Positions 53,235 through 62,839 of a DNA stretch of 64,000 bases are shown here, one piece after another. The notes under the pieces are model-generated. The model saw only the letters and a list, made by a program, of their open reading frames with translations, ran no database searches and was not told the origin of the DNA. Numbering within the stretch: the first letter of the stretch is position 1; each line of letters opens with the position of its first letter. The stretch comes from Vampirovibrio sp. (GTDB lineage: Bacteria > Cyanobacteriota > Vampirovibrionia > Vampirovibrionales > JAJTHC01): assembly GCA_024998755.1 (NCBI GenBank), contig JACEUU010000003.1, positions 868,001 to 932,000 of the forward strand. Direction: 5' to 3'. The translations under genes and the position numbers were made by a program.

Positions 53235-54914
53235 ATGCCTGAAAAATCAATCCTCAACACACAAACAACTACCCCTAGGCTTTCGGCAGGTACTCGGGCA
53301 CCGTTGGTGTGGGTGGTTGATGATCAACCTGTGGTAACCACCAGCCTAAAAGCACTTATTTTACTAGAATCTTCGTTTGATGTTCAAACCTTTCAATGCC
53401 CAGAAGAAGCGTTGGAACGCCTAAAAAGCCTTTCCCATAATGCTTTGCCGGATGTGATTATTTCAGACTATAATATGCCGAAATTAACGGGTATTGAATT
53501 TCTAAAAGCCGTTAAAAAATTGCATCCTAACCTGACGCTTATTCTGTTAACGGGGTATGCAGACAAGCAAAATGCCATTGAATCCATCAATGAAGCGGGG
53601 GTTTTTCGGTATTTAGAAAAACCGTGGGATAACGATGCCTTACTTCATACGTTGCACCAAGCCTACGAACGCACCCATTTAATTGATAGGTTAGACCAAA
53701 AAAATGCCGAATTAGCCTTGCTTAATCAAAATTTAGAACGGTTGGTTAAGGCTAGAACGCAAGCCTTGGAAGAGGCTCATCAAGAATTAGAAACCTTAAT
53801 TGAACATAGTGCAGATGGTATTGTTGGGCTGAATGCAGAAGGTAACATTTCTCTTTGTAATAAAGTTTTTACGCACTGGGTAGCCCAATCAACAGAAAAC
53901 CCAGCGTTACAAGCTGAAAATATTTTGAATACGCCAATAGAACAGTGGTTGCCGAATTTAACGCTAGTACCACCCAATCAGCAACACGCATCGGCTTATT
54001 TGGAATTAACGTTGGGTGCTGTGGCTATTGAAGCCAGTTATGCACAAGTAGGTAACGCTATTGAAGTATCAGCAGACCCTACTACCAGCCCGCAAACCAT
54101 CTGGATTTTGAGAGATGTTACCCAACGTAAAGCCATTGAACGCTTGCGGGATGATTTTATGGCGACTTTAACGCATGACTTACGCACCCCCCTTCATGCG
54201 GCTATTCAAGGTATTCAGTTTTTACAGAAAGAACAATTGGGCCCGACAACTTCTGCCCAGCAGGAATTACTGACCGTTTTTCATCAAAGCCATGAAGATA
54301 TGTTGCATTTGGTGAATACTTTGTTAGATTGCTACCGTTATGAAGCTGGGCAACACCGATTGGTGTTTGATGAGACCGAACTGCTACCGTTAGTGGAACA
54401 AGTATGCCAAGCCTTAGCCCCCTTAGCGGGTAGCCGAGGGCAAACTTTAGCGTATGAAACCCTAGATGAATCTGAAGCCAGTATGCCGGCTGTTTTTGGC
54501 GATAAGCATGAATTGAAACGGGTGATTAAAAATTTGGTGGGTAATGCCATTGCTCATACGCCTAAAGGCGGCAGCCTTCAAGTGGGGTTTAAACAGTGGG
54601 AACGCCTACCTGAAAACATCCCCCTCAATGGGTGTAGCCCGTTTCCTGATGCGATAATCGCCATGCCAAACTGGAAAAATCAGCCGTGGGTGGGTGTTTG
54701 GATTAAAGATAATGGTAGGGGTATTTCGGAAGCAGACCAAAAGTTGTTGTTTCATCGGTTTTCACAGGGTAGTAGCATAAAGCGTAATTCGGGTTCGGGG
54801 TTAGGATTGTATTTATCGGCTCAAATTATGCAGGCTCATACAGGGGTTTTGTGGGTAGAAAGTACTGTTGGCGAAGGATCTACCTTCTTCATGGCATTGC
54901 CTGTTAAAAAATAA
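53235..54914 (+). CDS. Hybrid response regulator-histidine kinase with PAS domain
   Basis: A 559-residue soluble protein. An N-terminal receiver (about 24-140) has Asp78 (VIISDYNMPKLTG) and YLEKPWDND. A coiled coil (about 145-185) is followed by a PAS-like domain (about 185-300, ETLIEHSADGIVGLNAEG). The HisKA site is His314 (TLTHDLRTPLHAA). The ATPase part has NLVGNAIAHTPKGG, IKDNGRGIS and GSGLGLYLSA. The receiver-first layout suggests it receives a phosphoryl group from another kinase. No cognate regulator is adjacent. Confidence 0.92.
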   Translation: MPEKSILNTQTTTPRLSAGTRAPLVWVVDDQPVVTTSLKALILLESSFDVQTFQCPEEALERLKSLSHNALPDVIISDYNMPKLTGIEFLKAVKKLHPNLTLILLTGYADKQNAIESINEAGVFRYLEKPWDNDALLHTLHQAYERTHLIDRLDQKNAELALLNQNLERLVKARTQALEEAHQELETLIEHSADGIVGLNAEGNISLCNKVFTHWVAQSTENPALQAENILNTPIEQWLPNLTLVPPNQQHASAYLELTLGAVAIEASYAQVGNAIEVSADPTTSPQTIWILRDVTQRKAIERLRDDFMATLTHDLRTPLHAAIQGIQFLQKEQLGPTTSAQQELLTVFHQSHEDMLHLVNTLLDCYRYEAGQHRLVFDETELLPLVEQVCQALAPLAGSRGQTLAYETLDESEASMPAVFGDKHELKRVIKNLVGNAIAHTPKGGSLQVGFKQWERLPENIPLNGCSPFPDAIIAMPNWKNQPWVGVWIKDNGRGISEADQKLLFHRFSQGSSIKRNSGSGLGLYLSAQIMQAHTGVLWVESTVGEGSTFFMALPVKK

Positions 54915-55017
54915 ATCTTCTGGCAAATCTTTTGACAGCCAATGGTGTTGCTATGGTAAACTGTGGGTATCTGTCTTAATACTCAGTTATTTATTTAGAA
55001 AGAACCTACTTTTAACC

Positions 55018-55764
55018 ATGTTTAAATACCCATTCAACCGTTTATTCATATTGATTTTAACCAGTCTACTATTAACCAGCAGCCTACTACCTGCAACAGC
55101 TTGGGCTGATTCCCCTACCGCCCCAGAAATTCGCCGTTACAAGGCTTCTTCAGGTGCACAAAAAGTAGCTAAAGGCACTATTCTCAAATTGACGCTTTCT
55201 AGCACGTTAGATTCCCGCTCCGCTCAAATCGGTGAATCGTTCACTGCCTTGGTTGCCGAAGATTTATTTGGATCTACAGGCGATGTATTACTACCCAGAG
55301 GTTCAACCCTTCGCGGGCGTGTTAGCGATGTTTACGGGCAAGGTTTTTTTGGTAAGGGTGGCTATATAAAACTGGCGTTTGATTGGGTTACATTGCCCAC
55401 GGGCAAGGAAGTGCCTATCGCCATTGAAATAACCCCCATGACCGGTTTTTTAAATACTGAAGGGCAACTATATAAAGACCCTGGCTACACCCAAAAAGCT
55501 TTGAAAGACCTAGACCATGGGGGGCAAATTATTAGTGATACGACGAGGCAAAGTTATGAATACGGGAAAAGCTTAGGTAACCCCGCATTAGGCTGGATTG
55601 CTGCACCCTTTGGTGTGATTGGCGGTACAATTATGGGTGGGGGATATTCTGTGGGGAAGTTGGCTTACCATGCTGTTGCAAAGGGTGAACCAACGGTTAT
55701 TCGCCCCAATGAAGTGTTGTTTTCACAGTTTACACAAGAAACTTCGTTACCCATTGCGGAATAA
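55018..55764 (+). CDS. Secreted or periplasmic protein of unknown function
   Basis: A 248-residue protein with a Sec signal peptide (FNRLFILILTSLLLTSSLLP, then ATAWA cleavage). The mature part is beta-rich, with KVAKGTILKLTLSSTLDSRS, LLPRGSTLRGRVSDVYGQG and GGYIKLAFDWVTLPTGK. This resembles TrbI/VirB10-like barrel repeats seen in stand-alone periplasmic proteins, but it is not part of a secretion cluster. The ATG at 55018 follows a TTGACA at 54932 without a convincing -10. Confidence 0.6.
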   Translation: MFKYPFNRLFILILTSLLLTSSLLPATAWADSPTAPEIRRYKASSGAQKVAKGTILKLTLSSTLDSRSAQIGESFTALVAEDLFGSTGDVLLPRGSTLRGRVSDVYGQGFFGKGGYIKLAFDWVTLPTGKEVPIAIEITPMTGFLNTEGQLYKDPGYTQKALKDLDHGGQIISDTTRQSYEYGKSLGNPALGWIAAPFGVIGGTIMGGGYSVGKLAYHAVAKGEPTVIRPNEVLFSQFTQETSLPIAE

Positions 55765-55933
55765 TTACACTGCTTAGGGGGGGTTCGTCTTTTAGTTAAG
55801 GATTGGGCTATAAGAAGCCGTCAATAATAGTACTATAGTAAAATTTTTACTAACGGTATTTTCTTGAAAAAACACTTTTAAGGTGTTGTAATACTTTCCC
55901 GTGTAAATTGACGATATGGAGACCTTAATGTAG

Positions 55934-56260
55934 ATGGTTACGTTGAAAAAAGATGAGTCTGTTGTCATTATTGGCTTAGGCAGTGCCTTGGTAATCAATG
56001 AATTAACGGATGCCGTTAGCAAAAGCCTTAATCAAGAAGAACGGTTGTTCGCTTTGGATATGCATGAGCTGAAGTTTATTGATAGTAGCGGGCTAGGTGG
56101 GTTAGTTGCCCAGTTCAAACAAGTCAATGTACAAGGCGGAAAGCTAGTACTTTACGGACTAACACCCTTTGTGCAGAAATTGGTTGAAATGACCAAATTA
56201 AACCGTGTACTAACCATTGCTAGCGATGAAGTTGAAGCGAAATTCCTGCTTAGCAAATAA
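55934..56260 (+). CDS. STAS-domain anti-sigma factor antagonist
   Basis: A 108-residue STAS protein. The phosphorylation region is LKFIDSSGLGGLVAQF with the probable phospho-Ser51, as in SpoIIAA/RsbV. VQGGKLVLYGLTPFVQKLVE is the typical second half. Such proteins release a sigma factor or act in partner-switching by binding an anti-sigma kinase. No kinase or sigma factor is next to it, so its partner is elsewhere. GGAG precedes the ATG; the stop is followed by a strong hairpin. Confidence 0.9.
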   Translation: MVTLKKDESVVIIGLGSALVINELTDAVSKSLNQEERLFALDMHELKFIDSSGLGGLVAQFKQVNVQGGKLVLYGLTPFVQKLVEMTKLNRVLTIASDEVEAKFLLSK

Positions 56261-56283
56261 CTTTATCTCAATTTTGAAAAACA

Positions 56284-56336
56284 AATGCCACCCTTCGGAA
56301 ACTGTAACAAATTGTTACGTAACGAGGTGGCATTTT
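56284..56336 (+). terminator. Probable terminator of the STAS gene
   Basis: AAATGCCACC and GGTGGCATTT form a 10-bp stem with a 33-base loop that itself contains GTAACAAATTGTTAC. The stem is followed by TTGCGT, so the T-run is weak. Confidence 0.6.
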
Positions 56337-56408
56337 GCGTGTTGGTGGCTTTATATAGGTAGAATAATCCCCCCCATACCGATTCACCGTTTAACTTTAA
56401 GGTAAACT

Positions 56409-56864
56409 ATGGCTTACACTACGTTTCAACATCTTTCGCCCAAAGGTTCGCTCAACTATCCGTTGCCGCCTCCGGAAATTTTATTTGGCGATTTAAAACC
56501 GGCTGGTTCAAACCCTACAGGGTTAGGCCCTTATTATTTACCTGAAGGGGTTAGCTACAGAAGTACGTTTCCTACAACGCCTAATTTAACACCCCATCCT
56601 GCCGTTTCGTTGAATGCCCCTATACCGCATCCGCTACCCCCAAGAGTACCTGAACTTCCCCCGATACCGATTACCACTTACCCTGAAAGCCCTACAATGC
56701 CAGAAGCGTTTCAAGAAGAACTGTTGCCTATTGAAGAAATTATTACCCCTCGTCCATACAGGGGCAATGGGCAGTATTGGGCGGCGAACCCTGGGAACTA
56801 TATGGGTATGTATGAAACGGTTAACAGCCCAGCTTTCCCGTTCCCAAAAGATTTAAGTCGGTAG
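56409..56864 (+). CDS. Proline-rich hypothetical protein
   Basis: A 151-residue protein with about one fifth prolines, no membrane helix and no known domain (for example PIPHPLPPRVPELPPIPITT). It is probably extended or disordered and could be a surface or scaffold protein. Codon use resembles the neighbours and the ATG at 56409 follows TTTAAGGTAAACT, a weak ribosome binding site. Confidence 0.55.
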   Translation: MAYTTFQHLSPKGSLNYPLPPPEILFGDLKPAGSNPTGLGPYYLPEGVSYRSTFPTTPNLTPHPAVSLNAPIPHPLPPRVPELPPIPITTYPESPTMPEAFQEELLPIEEIITPRPYRGNGQYWAANPGNYMGMYETVNSPAFPFPKDLSR

Positions 56865-56876
56865 GTGAAATTCAGA

Positions 56877-56998
56877 CAGGGGAAGCCACGGAGAGCTTCC
56901 CCTACGAATAATATTTGTAGATTACCGTAGGGCGGATTACCTCCGCCCGCTTGAAGGTTAATAAAAACGGGTGGATGCAATCCACCCCACCCCTACAT
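56877..56998. repeat. Two adjoining REP-like repeats
   Basis: AGGGGAAGCCACGGAGAGCT...CCCCT (half of repeat B2) followed by GTAGGGCGGATTACCTCCGC...GGATGCAATCCACCCC...CCCCTAC. They fill the gap between two hypothetical genes. Confidence 0.65.
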
Positions 56999-57095
56999 AG
57001 AAAATTAGCTTTTAAATAGCACAATATGGGTTATTGTTGGGTTTTATGCTACCATGTGTGTAAATTTTAATTAACTTAATAGGAACTATTCAACT

Positions 57096-58208
57096 ATGGT
57101 AGGCTTTAACCCGACATCTGCTTTTTCTATGCCACAGGCACCCCGATTCTCTTCGCCTCGAAAAGTCTCGTCTGTTGAAGATGATGATTTACAGCCGATT
57201 AATACTTCTACCGAAGAGCCTGAAGAAGCGGCGGAAATTGAGCCTGCTGCTCAAACTTCTAAAAAACGCCATGCTCCGTTACCGCAGCATTTTACGCCAC
57301 TGGCTAAGCCTTCAGGGCATAATTGGTTGGCTTATGCGGGTATTGGCACAGTGGCTACTGGTGTGGGAGCATTAGCAGGTGCGGGCTATAAAACCTTTTA
57401 TTTACCGCATTCTAAAATGGAATTGAAAGAAGGCTGGAGCAAATTCGAGTTAAAGGAGCAAGTAGATGGCAAAGTAAACGTTATGACACCAGAAGGATCA
57501 ATAATTCGTTATTCCGTTGTTAGAGACCCTAAAGAAATATCTATTTTAAACTTCTTTAAAGAAGCAAAAGTAAATGGTAAAACATGCAAAGCTACCGGCT
57601 TTTATAGAACATCCAATAGTAATGATATTCAGTACAGGCTAATTGCCGATAATCAATCAACCATTGAAGGATTGTTTGTAGATGCCAATTTACCCAACGG
57701 CAAACTAAAAGATAAATCGTTATATGTTGCGTGGGAAGACTCCAAAGCTACTTATGGTATTATTGGTGGCAATGGCTTTACTCCAGCAAAAGAAAATACT
57801 TCTTTGGAATCGGGAACAATTATTGAGCCACCAAATACAGACAAAGGGTGGCAAAAAAAACTAACCAATTTATGGGAAAAGTTGAGTCTTGAGCATGAGA
57901 AGATAGACGATGTTTATGCCGCATTCAAAAAAGAAGGGTATAAAATTACCACTGGTAAATACCCCCCCACTACATTTAGAATGTGCACCGACGCACTAGA
58001 CTACAAAAGCTGGGATGATGTGGCTAAAGCCGCAGTGAAAAATGAAAAAGACTGGTGGAAGTTAGTGCCTAAAGAAGGTATGGGTAAATTTGTTGGAGGC
58101 GGGGCGTTAGCAGGGTTAGCAGTAGCGGGGGCATGTATTGGCTTATATGAAGCCCTAAAACCGAAACCCAAACCCATCCAACCATCGCCATTAAATCGGC
58201 AAGGGTAG
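57096..58208 (+). CDS. Hypothetical protein with two membrane segments
   Basis: A 370-residue protein. Residues 1-70 are acidic and disordered. Hydrophobic, glycine-rich segments lie at about 75-98 (YAGIGTVATGVGALAGAGYK) and at about 330-355 (FVGGGALAGLAVAGACIGLY). The 230-residue domain between them looks globular (LKEGWSKFELKEQVDGKVNV, then DALDYKSWDDVAKAAVKNEK). I recognise no family. With both ends in the membrane, the middle would lie on one side. Confidence 0.6.
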   Translation: MVGFNPTSAFSMPQAPRFSSPRKVSSVEDDDLQPINTSTEEPEEAAEIEPAAQTSKKRHAPLPQHFTPLAKPSGHNWLAYAGIGTVATGVGALAGAGYKTFYLPHSKMELKEGWSKFELKEQVDGKVNVMTPEGSIIRYSVVRDPKEISILNFFKEAKVNGKTCKATGFYRTSNSNDIQYRLIADNQSTIEGLFVDANLPNGKLKDKSLYVAWEDSKATYGIIGGNGFTPAKENTSLESGTIIEPPNTDKGWQKKLTNLWEKLSLEHEKIDDVYAAFKKEGYKITTGKYPPTTFRMCTDALDYKSWDDVAKAAVKNEKDWWKLVPKEGMGKFVGGGALAGLAVAGACIGLYEALKPKPKPIQPSPLNRQG

Positions 58209-58231
58209 GGCAATACCTAATATAGCGTGTT

Positions 58232-58313
58232 TTGTCATCCTGAGTGAAGCGAAGGATCTCCCGAGACGACAAACACAGGAGATGTTTCGCATTCGCTCAA
58301 CATGACGACATTG
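58232..58313. repeat. Repeat family H hairpin, copy 2
   Basis: GTCATCCTGAGTGAAGCGAA...GTTTCGCATTCGCTCAACATGAC; related to 41251 and 62757. Confidence 0.65.
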
Positions 58314-58373
58314 AATCGTTGAATCGGTCTATAAGATTTAAAAAAACCAGACTAAAAATGCTGTTGAAGCCAC

Positions 58374-58442
58374 GGTGGGTTTGTGAGATGATTGATGGGT
58401 GTAATCATCTGTAAAATAAAAACCTAAAAGGACAAACCCACC
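58374..58442 (+). promoter_or_regulatory. Nested hairpin covering the start of the transaldolase gene
   Basis: GGTGGGTTTGT (58374-58384) pairs perfectly with ACAAACCCACC (58432-58442), ending one base before the ATG. Inside, GATGATT (58387-58393) pairs with AATCATC (58403-58409). The AAAAGGA ribosome binding site lies within the closed structure, so folding would hide it. Confidence 0.6.
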
Positions 58443-58443
58443 C

Positions 58444-59097
58444 ATGCGTTTATTTGTAGATACCGCCAACCTTGCCGAAATTAAAGAAGCCGCTAGCCTC
58501 GGCATTGTAGCCGGCGTAACCACCAACCCCAGCCTACTAGCCAAAGAAGGCAACGGCAACATCAAAGAAACCATCCAAGCTATTTGTAAACTATTCCCTG
58601 ATGGACCAGTCAGCATGGAAGTTACCGCTGAAACCGCCGAAGGCATGGTAGCAGAAGGTCAAGAATTCGCTACTTGGGGCGAAAATGTGTACGTTAAAAT
58701 CCCTTTCTGTATTGAAGGCATCAAAGCCACAGCGAAACTAACCGGACTCGGCATTCCCACTAACGTAACGCTCGTGTTTTCAGCCGCTCAAGCCCTGTTA
58801 GCAGCTAACGCAGGGGCTAGCTTCATTTCCACGTTTGTCGGTAGGTTGGACGATATCGGGCATGACGGCATTACCTGCACCAAAGAAATTGTGGATATGC
58901 TTAGTATGTACCCATTTGATTCTGAAATCCTTGCAGCGTCTATCCGTAACCCACTGCACGTTATTCAAGCCGCTAATGCTGGGTGTGATATTGCCACCGT
59001 GCCGTTAAAAATCATCAAACAATTGTACGGACACCCCCTAACAGAAAAAGGTATTGAAGGCTTCAACACCGATTGGGCAAAATTGCAAAAAGCTTAA
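58444..59097 (+). CDS. tal: Transaldolase (short form, FSA/TalC type)
   Basis: A 217-residue TIM-barrel enzyme. MRLFVDTANLAEIKEAASLG and AGVTTNPSLLAKEG are the family start, and the Schiff-base lysine is Lys85 (VYVKIPF). SFISTFVGRLDDIGHDG and ATVPLKIIKQLYGHPLTEKG follow. Short members act as transaldolases of the pentose phosphate pathway or as fructose-6-phosphate aldolases; the sequence alone does not separate the two with certainty. A leader hairpin precedes it. Confidence 0.92.
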   Translation: MRLFVDTANLAEIKEAASLGIVAGVTTNPSLLAKEGNGNIKETIQAICKLFPDGPVSMEVTAETAEGMVAEGQEFATWGENVYVKIPFCIEGIKATAKLTGLGIPTNVTLVFSAAQALLAANAGASFISTFVGRLDDIGHDGITCTKEIVDMLSMYPFDSEILAASIRNPLHVIQAANAGCDIATVPLKIIKQLYGHPLTEKGIEGFNTDWAKLQKA

Positions 59098-59099
59098 CC

Positions 59100-59124
59100 T
59101 CGGGCGGATGCAATCCGCCCCTAC
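59100..59124. repeat. REP-like palindrome
   Basis: CGGGCGGATGCAATCCGCCC then CTACAG; a short copy of the family at 15533, between tal and leuC. Confidence 0.6.
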
Positions 59125-59164
59125 AGATTGATAAAAATGACAATTTGGAGATAATATAAAAAAA

Positions 59165-60586
59165 ATGACCACCCCAACCACCCTGTTTCAAAAATTGTGG
59201 GAATCCCACATTGTTCATCAAGAATCGGCAGAATCGCCAGCGGTTTTGTTTATCGACCGCCACTTGGTGCATGAAGTAACCTCACCCCAAGCATTTTCAG
59301 CCCTCAAAGAACGAAACATTCCCGTTCGGCGTCCTGACTTAATCGTGGCAACTGTCGACCATAGCATCCCCACGTTAGACCGTTCATTCCCACTGAAAGA
59401 TGCTCAAGCCCAAAGCCAAATTGAACAACTAGAAGCCAACGTTAAAGCCAATGGCATCCGCTATTTTGATGTGGCTAGTGGGAATCAAGGCATTGTTCAC
59501 GTTATTGGGCCCGAATTGGGCTTAACCTTACCGGGTATGACCATTGTATGCGGAGACAGCCACACCGCCACCCACGGAGCATTCGGGGCGTTGGCATTCG
59601 GTATTGGCACGAGCGAAATTGAACACGTTTTAGCCACGCAATGCCTGTTGCAATACCCTTCCAAAACCATGAGCGTAGAAGTTGAAGGCACCCTGGGCGA
59701 AGGCGTTACCGCCAAAGACGTCATTTTAGCCGTTATTGCCAAAATTGGCATGGATGGCGGAACCGGCTATGTCATGGAATATCGGGGTAGTGCCATTCGA
59801 GGGCTTTCCATGGAAGGCCGGATGACACTTTGCAATATGTCTATCGAAGCTGGGGCTCGGGCAGGGATGGTTGCTCCTGATGAAACGACGTTTGCCTACT
59901 TGGCGGATAAACCCTTTGCCCCCAAAGGGCAAGCTTGGGATGAAGCCGTTGCCCGTTGGAAAACACTCAAAACCGATGAGGGTGCAATATTTGATACCGT
60001 TGTAACCCTCAACGCTGAAGACATTGAACCGATGGTTACTTATGGTACAAATCCGGGATTGGCAGTCGGTATTTCGGGTAGCGTTCCCACCGCTGACACT
60101 TGCCCTTCCCACACCAATGTGGCGGATTTACAAGAAGCACTCGCCTACATGGGCTTTTCGGAAGGTCAGCCTGTTGCGGGCTTACCAATTGATGTTGTAT
60201 TTATTGGGTCTTGCACCAATTCCCGTATTGAAGATTTGCGTGAAGCAGCAAAAATTGCCAAAGGAAGCAAGGTCAAATCGGGGCTTCGGGCATTGGTCGT
60301 ACCCGGCTCAGAAGTCGTCAAAAAGCAGGCGGAATCTGAAGGGTTAGACCAAGTTTTCCTAACTGCTGGCTTTGAATGGCGTGAAGCGGGTTGTTCTATG
60401 TGTATTGCTATGAATGGCGATATGTTGGAAGTGGGGCAGTATTGTGCTTCCACCAGCAACCGAAATTTCAAGGGTAGGCAAGGTAAGGGAAGCCGTAGTT
60501 TGTTGGTTTCACCTGCCATGGCAGCAGCTGCCGCCATTCACGGTAAAATTGTCGATGTTAGGAAGTTAGCGACCGTTTCTGTGTAA
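59165..60586 (+). CDS. leuC: 3-isopropylmalate dehydratase large subunit
   Basis: A 473-residue aconitase-type dehydratase for leucine synthesis, of the usual length. [43 protein letters not shown] and [11 protein letters not shown] are present, and the cysteines in the last two (with Cys of GSC) bind the 4Fe-4S cluster. It works with LeuD, encoded 590 bp downstream after a GNAT gene. leuB and leuA are not in the window. Confidence 0.96.
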   Translation: MTTPTTLFQKLWESHIVHQESAESPAVLFIDRHLVHEVTSPQAFSALKERNIPVRRPDLIVATVDHSIPTLDRSFPLKDAQAQSQIEQLEANVKANGIRYFDVASGNQGIVHVIGPELGLTLPGMTIVCGDSHTATHGAFGALAFGIGTSEIEHVLATQCLLQYPSKTMSVEVEGTLGEGVTAKDVILAVIAKIGMDGGTGYVMEYRGSAIRGLSMEGRMTLCNMSIEAGARAGMVAPDETTFAYLADKPFAPKGQAWDEAVARWKTLKTDEGAIFDTVVTLNAEDIEPMVTYGTNPGLAVGISGSVPTADTCPSHTNVADLQEALAYMGFSEGQPVAGLPIDVVFIGSCTNSRIEDLREAAKIAKGSKVKSGLRALVVPGSEVVKKQAESEGLDQVFLTAGFEWREAGCSMCIAMNGDMLEVGQYCASTSNRNFKGRQGKGSRSLLVSPAMAAAAAIHGKIVDVRKLATVSV

Positions 60587-60617
60587 CGTAACGCCTCAAG
60601 ATTGGAGACTTCACGCC

Positions 60618-61184
60618 ATGATGATGACCATCCGAATTGAACAAGTGCGGTGGGAGAACGAAACCCAGTGCAAGCATTATTTTGAGTTATTAAACACCTT
60701 AGCGACTTCTGAAGTAACAGGCTTTACCAAACCGTTAGATTGGGAACGCTTTCAAACGGTGATTGAAGTCTTAGCTCCGCACCCTTATGCTTCGGCGTAT
60801 TTAGCTTATAATGTTGAAACAAATTTCCCAGTTGGGGCGTTGACTTGTTACGAAAACTTTTCCACTTTCTATTTTGCCCCTGTGTTTAATGTGCATGATT
60901 TAGTGGTGCACCCCACTGCCAGAGGGCAAGGCGTTGCCAAGCAATTGATGGCACACTTTGAAGCAATCGCTCGGGCAGAAAAAGCTGCCAAGTTGACGCT
61001 AGAAGTACAATCAACCAATCAAATCGCCTTATCGTTTTATTTAAGTTTAGGGTTTAGTCCTGAGCTACAAGGGGTTGAACTACCGCCTTGTAATTTATTT
61101 TTAGAAAAATTTTTAGATTATTCAACAGAGCCATTAACCGCTCAAACCACTCAATTAATAAAGGAAGCTATTTATCATGCCTAA
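60618..61184 (+). CDS. GNAT-family N-acetyltransferase between leuC and leuD
   Basis: A 188-residue GNAT protein. Acetyl-CoA motif A is VNVHDLVVHPTARGQGVAKQ-like (HDLVVHPTARGQGVAKQLMA), followed by AKLTLEVQSTNQIALSFYLS and LGF. The acceptor is unknown. It starts ATGATGATG 31 bp after leuC and overlaps leuD by 8 bp, so all three are translated from one transcript. A role linked to leucine synthesis is possible but unproven. Confidence 0.85.
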   Translation: MMMTIRIEQVRWENETQCKHYFELLNTLATSEVTGFTKPLDWERFQTVIEVLAPHPYASAYLAYNVETNFPVGALTCYENFSTFYFAPVFNVHDLVVHPTARGQGVAKQLMAHFEAIARAEKAAKLTLEVQSTNQIALSFYLSLGFSPELQGVELPPCNLFLEKFLDYSTEPLTAQTTQLIKEAIYHA

Positions 61185-61791
61185 ACCTCTTGCCCATATT
61201 GTTAGCCGATGCGTCCCCCTCAATAGAGACCACGTGGATACCGATCAAATTATGCCCGCTCGGTTTTTGAAGGTTACTTCTAAAGAAGGCTTAGGCAAGC
61301 AGTGCTTTGCAGATTGGCGATATTTAGAAGATGGCGTTACGCCTAACCCAGCTTTCGTTTTGAATCAACCAGCATTTGCCCATGCTAGAATTTTGGTGGC
61401 GGGACAGAACTTCGGGTGTGGTAGTTCGCGTGAACACGCCCCTTGGGGGTTGGTAGATTATGGCTTTGATGCCATTATTGCGAGCAGTTTTGCAGATATT
61501 TTCAAGAATAACGCCTTGAAAAATGGCTTGCTTCCTATTACGTTGCCGGAAGATATTGTGAAGGAACTTCGGGAAACGGTGGAAGATAACCCCAAGCTAA
61601 CCGTTGAAGTGGATGTTGAATCTCAAGCTATTCGCATTGCGGGTATGGGGACGTTTGACTTTGAGCTAGACCCCTTTTGGAAGGCTTGTTTGATTAATGG
61701 GCTAGACCAAGTGGGCTATACCTTGCGGTTTGATGAACAAATTAAAGCCTTTGAAACCACACACCCGCTTTACAGTGTGGGTGTGGCGTAA
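61177..61791 (+). CDS. leuD: 3-isopropylmalate dehydratase small subunit
   Basis: A 204-residue LeuD. It shows DHVDTDQIMPARFL, GQNFGCGSSREHAPWGL and IIASSFADIFKNNALKNGLL, all diagnostic. It completes the isomerase with LeuC. The start overlaps the acetyltransferase gene, with AAAGGAAG upstream. Confidence 0.95.
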   Translation: MPKPLAHIVSRCVPLNRDHVDTDQIMPARFLKVTSKEGLGKQCFADWRYLEDGVTPNPAFVLNQPAFAHARILVAGQNFGCGSSREHAPWGLVDYGFDAIIASSFADIFKNNALKNGLLPITLPEDIVKELRETVEDNPKLTVEVDVESQAIRIAGMGTFDFELDPFWKACLINGLDQVGYTLRFDEQIKAFETTHPLYSVGVA

Positions 61792-61799
61792 GCTTTTTT

Positions 61800-62714
61800 C
61801 TACTGAGGCTTTTCCACATCGGGTGATTGCCCTGCCAGCTTTTTGACTGTTTGCAGAATTCGGTATTGCACTCTGGCAGATTCCTTAAACCGGCGTTGGG
61901 CTTCATGAATACAGCAATAATCTATATATAAATAGTTAATACCTAACGTAGGAATTAACAAAAGTAGGAATATCCAAAAATTTCGTCGCTCACATTGTGG
62001 TTCAAAGGGTAGCGAAATACGGTTGTCGTTGTTAGAAAGTTGTCGCAATAGGGGTTGAAGGTAGTAAGTTAAGCTGGCTTCCCACTTATCCATATGCGGG
62101 TAATCTTCCATTGATCGTTTCAGCAAATAATACCAATAAATGCCAAAAGGAAAATTGATGAGATTAATTAGATGAGAATAAGGGGTGATAGATGCCATCT
62201 GATTTTTCATGAAGGAAGGGTCTGGCTGATGACCAGCTGAAGCAGAAGTCATAATTAATTGAATCATGATGATGTAGAACACAATACCGAACACAAACAT
62301 TAAGCCATAGGCAAAGGCTAAAGGCTTCCAGTGGAGTGGCTTTGCCATGGCAACGGCTTCGTTACTTTCTAGCCGAATATCATAATCTTCTAATAATTCT
62401 TTGGTTTGCCCCGTTAATTTTTCAGCAGATTGAGGCAATAGAGGTATTATTTGCGATAACGTGGTATAAAATGCTCTTGTACGTTGAATATGCTGGTTTC
62501 TAATATGTACCCGACGAATAAACCGATAGGTAGGGTAAATACCTAGCGTAATAATATTCATTAAAAACGTACCAACCCACCAATTCATAAAAACGTGGTC
62601 AGTTTTATGCCTAGCATTAAAAATAGCCTCTAGTTTTATAAGGCTGGCGTGCAAGTATGGCGTATTTTCTTCAGGAAACAAGGCGGTATCTTCGGTTGTG
62701 GTTAGTGTGGTCAT
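61800..62714 (-). CDS. Multi-pass membrane protein (DUF4234-like)
   Basis: A 304-residue membrane protein with four or so helices. The pattern FLMNIITLGIYPTYRFIRRV resembles the DUF4234/YjgN-like motif (T-LGIY). Further segments are GLMFVFGIVFYIIMIQLIMT and NFPFGIYWYYLLKR. The C-terminal part RRNFWIFLLLLIPTLGINYL then YIDY has a shortened second copy just upstream at 62840. The function is unknown. Confidence 0.7.
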   Translation of the reverse strand: MTTLTTTEDTALFPEENTPYLHASLIKLEAIFNARHKTDHVFMNWWVGTFLMNIITLGIYPTYRFIRRVHIRNQHIQRTRAFYTTLSQIIPLLPQSAEKLTGQTKELLEDYDIRLESNEAVAMAKPLHWKPLAFAYGLMFVFGIVFYIIMIQLIMTSASAGHQPDPSFMKNQMASITPYSHLINLINFPFGIYWYYLLKRSMEDYPHMDKWEASLTYYLQPLLRQLSNNDNRISLPFEPQCERRNFWIFLLLLIPTLGINYLYIDYCCIHEAQRRFKESARVQYRILQTVKKLAGQSPDVEKPQ

Positions 62715-62756
62715 TTAAAAAAATCTTTCAACTGTACTATACTGGTGTCTCTGGTT

Positions 62757-62832
62757 TTGTCATTCCGAGCGAAGCCGAGGAATATCCCCTACTGCCTATG
62801 GGGATGTTTCGACTACGCTCAACATGACGAAA
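62757..62832. repeat. Repeat family H hairpin, copy 3
   Basis: GTCATTCCGAGCGAAGCCGA...GACTACGCTCAACATGAC, between the membrane protein gene and its truncated paralogue. Confidence 0.7.
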
Positions 62833-62839
62833 TTATAAA

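Noticed and set aside
54932-54960. Promoter TTGACA before the secreted protein gene
   Set aside because: The -35 is perfect, but no hexamer close to TATAAT lies at 16-18 bp.
54868-55017. Upstream extension of the secreted protein gene by 50 residues
   Set aside because: It overlaps the end of the hybrid kinase out of frame, and the ATG at 55018 begins a clean signal peptide.
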